Shown: positions 27,246 through 35,615 of the stretch, piece after piece
Layout of the letters: every line of letters begins with the position of its first letter
Numbering within the stretch: the first letter of the stretch is position 1
Assembly (NCBI RefSeq): GCF_018861905.1
Contig: NZ_JAHLDU010000012.1
Coordinates: 62,001-126,000 of the forward strand
DNA length: 64,000 nucleotides
Source of the DNA: Clostridium sp. DSM 17811
Lineage (GTDB): Bacteria > Bacillota > Clostridia > Clostridiales > Clostridiaceae
Direction: 5' to 3'
Program-made: the position numbers and the translations under genes
The notes under the pieces: generated by a model
The model's database searches: none
What the model saw: the letters and a program-made list of their open reading frames with translations, nothing else
Told to the model about the DNA's origin: nothing

Positions 27246-28442
27246 CTATATTTTCATTTGTAGTACTTTAATTGCTTCTGGGAGGATTAACTTACCATCC
27301 ACTCTTTGCGTGGCCATAAATCCAACTTGACCAGTTGCAGCATAAAGCTCATTTAATCTTTTAAAGGATCTACCTTGTCTATCTGCCACCCAATAATAAC
27401 TAAAATCACCGAAAGCTATAGACCTTGCACTAGCTGATAATGTTGGTATATAAGCTGAGGTTTTTACTGGCCTAGTTAAAATAGTATCTGGCGTCCCTGC
27501 TGTAATAGAGGGCTGCCAAATATACTGACCATTTCCATCCTTAAGTTTTCTAATAGCCTTTACAGTGGAATCATTCATAGTGAAAATAGCATTTTTTCTA
27601 TAAGGTGACTTTAGAGAATAGAATAAATCCATTATCTCATCAAGAGTAATTGCTGTAGCACTTGCCGCCGTAACCCCCAGTGTTGCTCCACCGGTAGCAT
27701 TAAATATCCCTGTAGGCTTTCCAGTACCATCACCAATAAAGAACGCCTCTTCCTCTCTTGTTCCAATTCTTCTAGCGAATTCTTTTGCTATATAGCTCTC
27801 TAAATTAAAAACACTATCATTAAGAAGTTCCTCAGAAACCTTAATCATAGTGGCTAATTTATAGGCTCCTATAGATACTTGTCCAAATGAATCATCTGAT
27901 TCTGGTATAACGCCCTCTTCATCTACCCAAGATGCTGTCCCTTTACCTGCAACAACAGGTATCTTCTTATCTCCCGACGATGTAGTGATTATGTTTGCAA
28001 TCTGCCTAAATATGTTTTGTTCTTCTAAGCTTTCAATTAACATTTTTTCAAATTCATCTGGTGCAAGAAATCCTCCCTCACTATCAGTACCGATTTGCAA
28101 AGCATTTTGTACATCGGAACTATTTTTATTTCTCATAGTCTTCCAGAAGGCATTATTGTACTCGTTTGATGCTCTACCTGTTTTTTCAGTATCAAGGATA
28201 TCATTAGGTTTATTTCTAATAGCACTAGAAGTTGCTTTTGAAAGTTCTAAATCAAGAACTGCTTGCCTCTCAAATCTATCTATTTCTTTCCCTAAGTTTA
28301 CAACGTCAGCTTCCATCTTTTCATATGTTTCTGTACTTTCTGCTGACAATATACCATCGTCATTTCTCTTGCTGTCTAGAAAGGCTTTAGTGCTATCCCA
28401 TAGTTTTGCTCTTTTTTCTCTTAGTTCTAATATTTTATTCAT
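27246..28442 (-). CDS. Major capsid protein, HK97 fold
   Basis: 398 residues from the ATG at 28442 (GGAGG seven bases upstream). The N-terminal about 110 residues are a coiled-coil delta/scaffold domain (KILELREKRAKLWDSTKAFLDS). The rest is the capsid domain, with SEGGFLAPDEFEKMLIESLEEQNIFRQIAN and the DFSYYWVADRQGRSFKRLNE C-terminal motif. The ClpP-like protease upstream should remove the delta domain. Confidence 0.93.
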   Translation of the reverse strand: MNKILELREKRAKLWDSTKAFLDSKRNDDGILSAESTETYEKMEADVVNLGKEIDRFERQAVLDLELSKATSSAIRNKPNDILDTEKTGRASNEYNNAFWKTMRNKNSSDVQNALQIGTDSEGGFLAPDEFEKMLIESLEEQNIFRQIANIITTSSGDKKIPVVAGKGTASWVDEEGVIPESDDSFGQVSIGAYKLATMIKVSEELLNDSVFNLESYIAKEFARRIGTREEEAFFIGDGTGKPTGIFNATGGATLGVTAASATAITLDEIMDLFYSLKSPYRKNAIFTMNDSTVKAIRKLKDGNGQYIWQPSITAGTPDTILTRPVKTSAYIPTLSASARSIAFGDFSYYWVADRQGRSFKRLNELYAATGQVGFMATQRVDGKLILPEAIKVLQMKI

Positions 28443-28458
28443 ATACATTCCTCCAAAT

Positions 28459-29151
28459 TTAGTATTTTATAAGGTCAAGTCTTTTAAGTAATTGTTCATG
28501 TGGGGTACCTGTCTCTGCTACAGGCTGTGTTTGTTTTGCTTTTGGTATCTTTTTTATTAATGCATTAGTTACTGTTACCTTGTCAAAAATAAAGCCCTCA
28601 GCTGATTCATCTTGGTCAGGTTCATACAATACTTTATCTGCAAACCCGAGTTCTACTGCTTTCTTAGCACTAAACCATGTTTCTGAATCCATCATTTTTG
28701 ATATCTTATTTCTAGGAAGTCCAGTCTTTTGCTCATAGGCATTGATAATACTTTCTTTTACCTCTGAGAGCATATCAATTCCACATTGCAGATCTACTGC
28801 TTCGCCAAAAATAACTGTAGAAGGATTATGAATCATCATAATTGCTACTGGTGACATTAATATTTCAGCTCCTGCCATAGCAATAACCGAAGCTGCACTA
28901 GCTGCCATACCATCAATTTTCACTGTTACTTTGCCTTTATACTCTTTTAGCATTGTGTAAATTTGACTTGCCGCAAAAACGTCGCCACCTGGTGAGTTAA
29001 GCCATACTGATACATCTCCCACAGTCGCTGTAAGTTCAGCCTTAAACTGCTTAGGAGTAATATCATCATCAAACCAACTATCCTGAGCAATGTACCCATC
29101 AAAATAAAGAGTTCTTCCTTCTTCGTTTTTTACCCAGTTCCAAAACTTCAT
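28459..29151 (-). CDS. ClpP-like prohead maturation protease
   Basis: 230 residues with the S14 serine protease fold: SPGGDV near residue 53, catalytic Ser85 in GMAASAAS and His108 in MIHNPS. It cleaves the capsid delta domain during maturation. Start overlaps the portal stop by 4 bases. GGAGG precedes the ATG. Confidence 0.92.
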   Translation of the reverse strand: MKFWNWVKNEEGRTLYFDGYIAQDSWFDDDITPKQFKAELTATVGDVSVWLNSPGGDVFAASQIYTMLKEYKGKVTVKIDGMAASAASVIAMAGAEILMSPVAIMMIHNPSTVIFGEAVDLQCGIDMLSEVKESIINAYEQKTGLPRNKISKMMDSETWFSAKKAVELGFADKVLYEPDQDESAEGFIFDKVTVTNALIKKIPKAKQTQPVAETGTPHEQLLKRLDLIKY

Positions 29152-30380
29152 TCTTTTACCTCCAATCCTGTGTTAGTTTTGTTAGCAAATACTCCTGCAT
29201 CTGCTAGCTTTGTCATGTTTCCATTTATTAAATATAGGTCTCCACCGAGCTCTTCTGGTATTCTATTAAGATTTTCAAGTTTCCTTATATCATTACTTGA
29301 TAACCAACCATTCTGCCTTCCAACTGCATAACCATTCATACGACTTTGGTAATCACCTCTAAGTAATCCATCCACATTGAACTTGACGAAATACTTTTTC
29401 TTTTCACTCTCAGTAAACAAAGCTCTTTTAATTGCTTGCTCCCACCGAATGACCCAAGGATCAAGTGTGTACATAACAAATTCAAGTGACTGCTGCTCTA
29501 TATTGCTAAAACTTGATTTTTCTAAATCACCTACCATATGAGGTGGAATTCTAAATATCCGCGCTATCTCATTAATCTGAAATTTTCTAGTTTGTAAAAA
29601 CTGTGCTTGCTCTGGTGGGATTCCTATACTTTCAAATTTCATACCCTCTTCCAAAACTGCAACTCTATGTGCATTTGAAGTGCCTTGATACACACTGTTC
29701 CAGCTTTCTCTAACTCTTGCAGGGTCTTTTACTATACCCGGATACATAAGTACACCACCGGGAGTTGCGCCGTTTGCAAAGAATTTTGCTCCATATTCCT
29801 CAGTTGCTATCGCCATACCTATAGCATTTTTAGCCATAGCTATTGGAGATTGACCAATTAAACCATCAAATCCAAGACCAGGGATGTGCAAAACCTCATC
29901 ATTTCTAAGAGGATAACTCTGTCCTTCTTTAATGTAAATATAGTAGATCTCACCCTTATCACTTCTATTTACAGTCATCTTGTCTGGCATTAGCGGGTAT
30001 AAAGCCATTGCTCTCCCTCTACCATCACGAATAATTTGAGCGTAAGCATTTCCCCATAATAAAAGATGACCCATCAGTGTTTCTCTAAACACAAAGGAGG
30101 TCATCTCAGGGTTGGGTTCATCTGCAAGTAGATGATATATTTGATGTTCTGTCGCTTTCTCTTTACCAGTTTCTGTGTAGCTATAGGTATGGAGTGGTAG
30201 TGAAGCTATTGTTTCTGCAAGTATTCTAACGCAAACATAAACTGCTGTAGTCTGCATTGCCGTTCTTTCATTTACTATCTTTCCACTAGCGGTATTACCA
30301 AAGAAAAAACTATATGCATTCCCCATCATAATATTGCGTGGCTTATCTCTTGAATGAAAAAGTCCTTTTAATATACTCAT
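29148..30380 (-). CDS. Portal protein (HK97/SPP1-like)
   Basis: 410 residues from the ATG at 30380, ten bases after AAAGGAG; an ATG three codons earlier is too close to the site. Contains TAVYVCVRILAETIASLPLHTYS, LLWGNAYAQIIRDGRGR and KFQINEIARIFRIPPHMVGDLEKSSFSNIEQQ, the classic phage portal pattern. It forms the dodecameric DNA gate. Confidence 0.93.
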   Translation of the reverse strand: MSILKGLFHSRDKPRNIMMGNAYSFFFGNTASGKIVNERTAMQTTAVYVCVRILAETIASLPLHTYSYTETGKEKATEHQIYHLLADEPNPEMTSFVFRETLMGHLLLWGNAYAQIIRDGRGRAMALYPLMPDKMTVNRSDKGEIYYIYIKEGQSYPLRNDEVLHIPGLGFDGLIGQSPIAMAKNAIGMAIATEEYGAKFFANGATPGGVLMYPGIVKDPARVRESWNSVYQGTSNAHRVAVLEEGMKFESIGIPPEQAQFLQTRKFQINEIARIFRIPPHMVGDLEKSSFSNIEQQSLEFVMYTLDPWVIRWEQAIKRALFTESEKKKYFVKFNVDGLLRGDYQSRMNGYAVGRQNGWLSSNDIRKLENLNRIPEELGGDLYLINGNMTKLADAGVFANKTNTGLEVKE

Positions 30381-30410
30381 AAATATCATTCTCCTTTAAA
30401 GATTAATATG

Positions 30411-30434
30411 AAAAAAACACCACCTAGGTGATGT
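30411..30434 (-). terminator. Intrinsic terminator after the DUF262-HEPN cassette
   Basis: Minus strand ACATCAC CTAG GTGGTGT followed by TTTTTTT. It immediately follows the HEPN gene stop and precedes the portal gene. Confidence 0.8.
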
Positions 30435-30437
30435 TTA

Positions 30438-30917
30438 TTATATAGGATAAATACATAGATATAACTGTTCCAAAATCCATTCGCCAGCAGTAAAAAATAA
30501 TATTACGTCATCGATTGATGCCGTTATGCTTCCACCATGGGAAAATGTATTTCTTAGACCAACTAAAGAATTTAATTGTCCCTTTTGATTTTGACCCCTT
30601 ATTTTCGTTTCGAATTCTGTGGACCAATTTACATTAATATCTTCTAGCATCCTTTGCATCTTCCCCGTAGTAGGGTTACTTGAAGAATTAATAATATTCT
30701 TCGTTAAATAATTTATATTCTCTGTCTTTGATCCATCCGCGAGATGATCAAAAATAATCTCCTTATAAGTATTTTCGATAGTTCCACAACATTTAATAAC
30801 AGAATAGTTAACCAAATATCTTATGTTAGAATCCAATGTATGACTATCAATCCAAGTTTTTATTTTTAATAATTCAATATTGCAATCGTCAATTTTATTT
30901 TTATATGTTCCATTCAT
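30438..30917 (-). CDS. HEPN-domain protein, probable RNase effector (159 aa)
   Basis: The RNTFSHG motif (R122...H127) is the R-x4-H signature of HEPN RNases, set in a helical protein resembling the RiboL-PSP-HEPN group (NYSVIKCCGTIENTYKEIIFDHLAD, then SLVGLRNTFSHGG). HEPN proteins of toxin and anti-phage systems cut tRNA, rRNA or mRNA. The ATG at 30917 follows GGAG at six bases and overlaps the DUF262 gene by 17 bases, so expression is coupled. Its target and whether it is kept inactive by the DUF262 protein are unknown. Confidence 0.8.
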   Translation of the reverse strand: MNGTYKNKIDDCNIELLKIKTWIDSHTLDSNIRYLVNYSVIKCCGTIENTYKEIIFDHLADGSKTENINYLTKNIINSSSNPTTGKMQRMLEDINVNWSTEFETKIRGQNQKGQLNSLVGLRNTFSHGGSITASIDDVILFFTAGEWILEQLYLCIYPI

Positions 30918-32052
30918 AATGCACTCCAAATAATATTGTTGTAGCTAAATTAATACGAGCTTTAATATTTTCAGTATTTGTAGTTCGATTTGTAGTTGCA
31001 CTTATAAAATCAGTATTTATTAACAATTTGATATATCTTTTTTCAAACACATCATTTACTGGTAACTCAATTCTTTTTTGAATAACAAAGCTTGTCGCAG
31101 TGGAAACAGCATCAAATATAACTGGATTTACTTTTTTTGCAAAAACAACTTTCTCATCCTTAATTTTTAGTGTTCTAAAACATTTTTTCCCTAGTGTAGT
31201 AAATAAGTAATTTAAAACCTCTTCAAAACTTGATGTTAAAATCTCAGCTTTTTTTTCATCAATATTATTAAGACTACTCATATATTCATTCATATATTTT
31301 GTTAAATTAATTTGCTTAACATTTTTATTTTTATGCTCATAGTTTTTAAAGTCATTGATTGCAAAAAATCTTAATATCAACTCTATGTCCGCCATCCTTG
31401 AATCTTCATTTAATAATCCTAAAATGTCACGCCATACTTGGATTTTATTTAATTTAAAAAGTAATGCATTAAACTCTCCATGGTAAACACAGTTTCTAAT
31501 CTCTTGAGGCTTTAAAACTCGACCACTTGTATTAATTCTCTCAAAAATTTGAAACATCCCAGTATCATTTTGTGGATGCTTTTGTTCAAATACAATTGCA
31601 TGAATAGAAGAGTTCCTTATTTTTCTTTGCTCCTCGGGAGTAAGTTCCTTAAACGCCTTACCTCTCCAACGTTCGTTTATATTATCTGTATTCGAAAGTT
31701 TAAATATTTTACCATCTCCTGTAAATATACCAGTAACATAGTCAAATACAGTCATAATTCTTTGGTACCCATCTATAATTAACCGTTTTTCATCTATTGT
31801 TTTAGCCAAAAAAATACTTGGTACCGGTAATCCAAGAAGTATTGAATCAATAAATCTGCTTGCTTCATTTTTAGTCCAAATATACTTTCTTTGAAGCTCT
31901 GGTTTCTCAAGATCTCCATCTTGATACATAGATATTATTTCTCTAAATGATAAATCTGTACCAAATGATGTAATATTAAAAAGTGAATCATCTGTATAAG
32001 AAACAGACTCATCATTAATTTCCTCTGTTAATGTACTTTTGCTTTCATCCAT
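30901..32052 (-). CDS. DUF262-domain protein (383 aa)
   Basis: N-terminal DUF262 (GmrSD-N/ParB-like) signatures: QRKYIW (54-59), ILLGLPVPSIFL (71-82), DGYQR (94-98; usually DGQQR) and FERINTSG...LKPQEIRN (170-187). The C-terminal half is helical and lacks the DUF1524 HNH nuclease of GmrSD-type restriction enzymes. DUF262 proteins bind or hydrolyse nucleotides in modification-dependent defence. The ATG at 32052 overlaps the upstream gene by 8 bases. Pairing with a HEPN RNase suggests a sensor-effector couple. Confidence 0.85.
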   Translation of the reverse strand: MDESKSTLTEEINDESVSYTDDSLFNITSFGTDLSFREIISMYQDGDLEKPELQRKYIWTKNEASRFIDSILLGLPVPSIFLAKTIDEKRLIIDGYQRIMTVFDYVTGIFTGDGKIFKLSNTDNINERWRGKAFKELTPEEQRKIRNSSIHAIVFEQKHPQNDTGMFQIFERINTSGRVLKPQEIRNCVYHGEFNALLFKLNKIQVWRDILGLLNEDSRMADIELILRFFAINDFKNYEHKNKNVKQINLTKYMNEYMSSLNNIDEKKAEILTSSFEEVLNYLFTTLGKKCFRTLKIKDEKVVFAKKVNPVIFDAVSTATSFVIQKRIELPVNDVFEKRYIKLLINTDFISATTNRTTNTENIKARINLATTILFGVHYEWNI

Positions 32053-32398
32053 CTTTAACACCCCTTTTTTTAAAACTATATCTATTACAAAATTCTTTAT
32101 ATTTCATAACATTAATAATATCAGAATAATTAATTATAAAACATTTGTATAATTGTGTCAAACGCTGAAGGCACATATTTGGGGAACTAAAATAATAAAT
32201 TCTATCTAAAGTTTTTTTATCTGAACACAACACATCTAACGTTTTATCATCATCTTTAATAATAATAATATCAAAAATAATAATAGGATTCATTTCAACT
32301 TCAGATTCCTCTATTTTTACATTCTTTTTAATTTTAGAATTTTCGTTAATTAAGTTAACAATTTCGAAAATCGATTTATATTCCACAACATAATTCAT
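32045..32398 (-). CDS. Unknown first protein of the DUF262-HEPN cassette (117 aa)
   Basis: Soluble protein with a strongly hydrophobic beta segment (NPIIIFDIIIIKDDD) and a Cys-containing helical C-terminus. No family recognised. GGAGG precedes the ATG; a consensus-like promoter lies 25-53 bases upstream. It overlaps the DUF262 start, so the three genes form one operon. It could be an antitoxin, a specificity factor or a regulator. Confidence 0.65.
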   Translation of the reverse strand: MNYVVEYKSIFEIVNLINENSKIKKNVKIEESEVEMNPIIIFDIIIIKDDDKTLDVLCSDKKTLDRIYYFSSPNMCLQRLTQLYKCFIINYSDIINVMKYKEFCNRYSFKKRGVKDG

Positions 32399-32422
32399 AA
32401 CTAACCTCCAAATATCATTTAT

Positions 32423-32451
32423 AATATATTATTCTCCTAAATATCTATCAA
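32423..32451 (-). promoter_or_regulatory. Promoter of the DUF262-HEPN cassette
   Basis: Minus strand TTGATA (32446-32451), 17-base spacer, TATATT (32423-32428). It lies between the terminase stop and the first cassette gene and gives the cassette transcription independent of the phage late operon. Confidence 0.75.
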
Positions 32452-32469
32452 TAACCATTTTACTCAATA

Positions 32470-34062
32470 TTATAAAATAAGTATCCCTCTCTCATCATAA
32501 ACACTACTCTTATTTTCATTCCTTATAGCTCTATCCAATGCCATTATCAAAGCAACTGCTCCATCAATCTTCTCTGTACTTTTTTCTTTGTCCGGTTTTA
32601 TGTTTCCAGCAGGATCAGTTTTCACGTAAATATTATCCATCATCCAACGGAGCACTGGGTTCCCTCCATGGGCTATCTTCTTCTCAAGGGTTAGCTTCAT
32701 TAATTCTTTAGAAGATGGAGACATATCTTTATATCCTTGTCCAAAAGGAACTACTGTAAATCCCATACCCTCAAGGTTCTGCACCATTTGCACAGCTCCC
32801 CAACGATCAAATGCTATTTCTTTAATATTATACTTTGTGTGAAGTTCTTCTATAAAAGTTTCTATAAATCCATAGTGGACTACATTACCTTCTGTAGTTT
32901 TTACATACCCTTGTTTCTCCCAGACATCATAAGGAACATGATCACGCCTAACTCTCAGTTTTAGATTATCCTCTGGTATCCAAAAGTAAGGAAGTACTAT
33001 ATATTTTTCTTCAGCTGTTCTTGGTGGAAAGACTAAAACAAAAGCAGTAATATCTGTGGTGCTTGAAAGGTCAAGTCCACCATAACATTCTCTGCCTTTT
33101 AACAATTCTTCTTCAACCTCAAAAATACACAAATCCCAGATGTGCATTGGCATCCATCTTATAGATTGTTTTACCCATATGCACAATCTTAATTGTTTAA
33201 ATAGGTTCTCATCTGCAGGGTTTTGCCTTGCATTTTCACAGGCTATTTGAACCTTTTCCTCAGCAACTGTTACTCCAAGACTGGGGTTAGCTTTCGCCCA
33301 AACGCTAGGTAATGTCCAATCATCATCCTCTGCTGCTGCATATATTGTTGGATAGAAAGATTTATCTATTTTCTTTCCATCTATTATATCCACTGCCTTC
33401 TGGTGTATTTCATATCCTATACTATGCAAATCATTACCAGCAGTAGTTATAAGAAAATTAAGTGGCTGACGTCTTGCATCTGCAGCACCGTGTAGCATTA
33501 CATTAAACATCTCTCTATTAGCAACATGTGTTTCATCAAATAAAACTGCATGAGGATTAATCCCATGTTTTGAGTAGGCCTCACTTGATAATACCTGATA
33601 GAAAGAATTCATTGCAGGGTACACTATTCTCTTTTGTGAAGCTACAACTTTCAATCTCTTTTTCAATGCTGGACATAAAGAAATCATATCTACAGCCACT
33701 TGATAAATTAAACTGGCTTGTGCCCTATCTGCAGCGCAACTATATATTTCAGCGCCACGCTCTCCATCAGCTGTTAACATGTATAAGGCAAGTGCAGCTC
33801 CAAGTTCAGTCTTTCCTTGCTTCTTAGCAATTTCTACATAAGCTGTTGTGAATTGACGATAACTATTTTCTTTAATAACACCAAATATATTCCTAATGAT
33901 TTCTAACTGCCAATCAAGTAAGGTGAATGGTTTATTAAACCATTCACCTTTTGTGTGTTTTAAATTTTGTATAAAATCAATAGCATGCTGTGCTCTTTTA
34001 TCATCATAATGTGATGTTGGAAGTATAAATTTGGTCGGAATAAATGTACCTTCTTTGTTCAT
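32470..34062 (-). CDS. Terminase large subunit
   Basis: 530 residues. ATPase part: adenine/Walker A region AKKQGKTELG (79-88) and Walker B AVLFDETHVA (about 170). Nuclease part: YGGLDLSSTTDITAFVLVFP and the C-terminal acidic region DKEKSTEKIDGAVALIMALDRA. It packages phage DNA into proheads together with the small subunit. GAGAGG precedes the ATG. Confidence 0.93.
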   Translation of the reverse strand: MNKEGTFIPTKFILPTSHYDDKRAQHAIDFIQNLKHTKGEWFNKPFTLLDWQLEIIRNIFGVIKENSYRQFTTAYVEIAKKQGKTELGAALALYMLTADGERGAEIYSCAADRAQASLIYQVAVDMISLCPALKKRLKVVASQKRIVYPAMNSFYQVLSSEAYSKHGINPHAVLFDETHVANREMFNVMLHGAADARRQPLNFLITTAGNDLHSIGYEIHQKAVDIIDGKKIDKSFYPTIYAAAEDDDWTLPSVWAKANPSLGVTVAEEKVQIACENARQNPADENLFKQLRLCIWVKQSIRWMPMHIWDLCIFEVEEELLKGRECYGGLDLSSTTDITAFVLVFPPRTAEEKYIVLPYFWIPEDNLKLRVRRDHVPYDVWEKQGYVKTTEGNVVHYGFIETFIEELHTKYNIKEIAFDRWGAVQMVQNLEGMGFTVVPFGQGYKDMSPSSKELMKLTLEKKIAHGGNPVLRWMMDNIYVKTDPAGNIKPDKEKSTEKIDGAVALIMALDRAIRNENKSSVYDERGILIL

Positions 34063-34134
34063 TATCCTCTCGCCTCTATCCGGGATTTTTCTTTATTAGA
34101 ATACGCCAATTATGACTTTTATATTTATCTACCA

Positions 34135-34608
34135 TCATCTTTCTCCCCTTAGCATCATTTCCATACTATCTAAACTATCATTAGTACCTTTATCCGCAAC
34201 AATTCTACTCCTTGAAGATGGTGTTAGCCCAAACTGTTCACAAAATTTAATCATTATTTTAAGATAAGTTTGGGCGATGGACACCTGTGGCACCTGTTGC
34301 CAATACCCACTTGGTGTTTTTACAATTGTCCCATGCTTTGTTATAAATTCTTCTGCCTCTTTCCAACGTGCATAAGCTTCACAATATCCTGCAAAAGCTG
34401 CCATATCAACTTCTGTTAATATACCAAGTTCCTCAAGCTGTTTTGCTACTCTTCGCCATTCTTTTTTAGCTTCGAGTTCAAGCCAGGTCGGACACCTTGG
34501 TGCTCTTTTTTCTGGTTTTGGTTCGAATTCATTAAGTGGCCGTTTACCAGGATTCCCTTCGAGCTGCTTTACTGCAGTTGGTTTTGGTTTTCGTCCTCTT
34601 TGTGCCAT
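34135..34608 (-). CDS. Terminase small subunit, P27 family
   Basis: 157 residues from the ATG at 34608, with GGGAGG upstream. RGRKPKPTAVKQLEGNPGKRPLNEFEPKP is the standard N-terminus of P27 terminases. It recognises the packaging site. An intrinsic terminator separates it from the upstream DUF5049 gene. Confidence 0.92.
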   Translation of the reverse strand: MAQRGRKPKPTAVKQLEGNPGKRPLNEFEPKPEKRAPRCPTWLELEAKKEWRRVAKQLEELGILTEVDMAAFAGYCEAYARWKEAEEFITKHGTIVKTPSGYWQQVPQVSIAQTYLKIMIKFCEQFGLTPSSRSRIVADKGTNDSLDSMEMMLRGER

Positions 34609-34642
34609 AGGTTTCACCTCCCTTTTTTAAAATTTACCAATG

Positions 34643-34668
34643 AAAAAAGAGCCTCCATAGAAGCTCTT
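34643..34668 (-). terminator. Intrinsic terminator before the terminase genes
   Basis: Minus strand AAGAGC...GCTCTT followed by TTTTTTCATT; it closes the transcript carrying DUF5049, GGCT and amidoligase genes. Confidence 0.7.
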
Positions 34669-34680
34669 CTAAATCTAATT

Positions 34681-35073
34681 TTATCTATCTCCGGTCAATA
34701 TAAAATTTAAGTACTCTTTTTTATGTTCTTCTAAAAAAGATACTAGTTCATAAAACTCCCTGTTATAAGCCTCTCGCTGAACATTAACAGTATCAACCAT
34801 ATTGTATTGCCCGTGTTTTCTTATTAGTAGGATCTGGCCTACAATCTTATCGCTTACAACTTTTTTCTGCCCTCTTAACCCTTCATAGTTATAATTGCCT
34901 TTCTTAATTTCATCATGGTCAGCCTTGGATGCTTTATTATAATCCTTATCTTGTTTTTCTTTTTCGCAGCAACCCAGGCAAATACACTCAGTGTTGAACA
35001 TTGACATTGTTCTACCATTTTTTAAATCTCCACCACATCTATCACAGTGTTTTTGAGTAAAAAAACTATCCAT
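34681..35073 (-). CDS. Zinc-ribbon plus DUF5049 protein (130 aa)
   Basis: N-terminal zinc motif CDRCGGDL...GRTMSMFNTECICLGCCEKEK (residues about 10-40) and C-terminal DUF5049-like part (QILLIRKHGQYNMVDTVNVQREAYNREFYELVSFLEEHKKEYLNFI). These two modules are usually separate genes in related phages, so this may be a fusion. Same operon as the cyclotransferase and amidoligase. GGAGG precedes the ATG. Role unknown. Confidence 0.7.
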   Translation of the reverse strand: MDSFFTQKHCDRCGGDLKNGRTMSMFNTECICLGCCEKEKQDKDYNKASKADHDEIKKGNYNYEGLRGQKKVVSDKIVGQILLIRKHGQYNMVDTVNVQREAYNREFYELVSFLEEHKKEYLNFILTGDR

Positions 35074-35084
35074 ATAACCCTCCG

Positions 35085-35540
35085 CTATCTAAGTTCAGAT
35101 AAGCATTCTGAATATGCAATTTGTAGTGGCTTTAGATCAACTCTGTTGTCAGAATACCCTCTAGCTATTACACCAAAATAATACTCTGTAGGAGCTACTA
35201 CCATATTGGTATATTCACTTACCATAATATAAACCATGGTTTTTATTAGTTTACCATCAACTATAACTTCCACTTGTTTTTTGATATATTGAGTTGGGAA
35301 ACCCTCGTACATATCAAGTGCGGTTTCACAATCCTGAGTTATTTCCCATAGAACAATTGGTACTTGCCTATCCTTGCACTGTTCAATGTTTGCGAAACCT
35401 TTATATTTTCCTCTAAAAGTTAACTTATAACCCTCTAGTGTTCCTGTTCCTATCACCTTAGCTTTAGGACATCTATGACTCATTTGATCTAAGTTCATAT
35501 TTGAACCGTAAGCTCCATATATGTTTGTTTTTACTGTCAT
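35085..35540 (-). CDS. Gamma-glutamylcyclotransferase/AIG2-like protein
   Basis: 151 residues. YGAYGSNMN (about 9-17) is the substrate/anion-binding YGSN motif, and the catalytic Glu is in DMYEGFP. Family members release 5-oxoproline from gamma-glutamyl amines. Immediately downstream of the amidoligase; such pairs are predicted to add and remove isopeptide-linked amines or tags. GGAGAAATG-type site precedes the ATG. Confidence 0.85.
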   Translation of the reverse strand: MTVKTNIYGAYGSNMNLDQMSHRCPKAKVIGTGTLEGYKLTFRGKYKGFANIEQCKDRQVPIVLWEITQDCETALDMYEGFPTQYIKKQVEVIVDGKLIKTMVYIMVSEYTNMVVAPTEYYFGVIARGYSDNRVDLKPLQIAYSECLSELR

Positions 35541-35571
35541 TTTTCATTTCTCCTTTATAATAATTTAGTTT

Positions 35572-35602
35572 GCCACTAGGGGTATTGTTGCCCCCGTGTG
35601 GC
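35572..35602. other. Stem-loop between amidoligase and cyclotransferase genes
   Basis: GCCAC...GTGGC outer stem with a GGGG/CCCC inner stem, in a 75-base gap. There is no U-run, so it is more likely an RNA processing or stability element than a terminator. Confidence 0.4.
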
Positions 35603-35615
35603 TGTAGTTTCAGTC

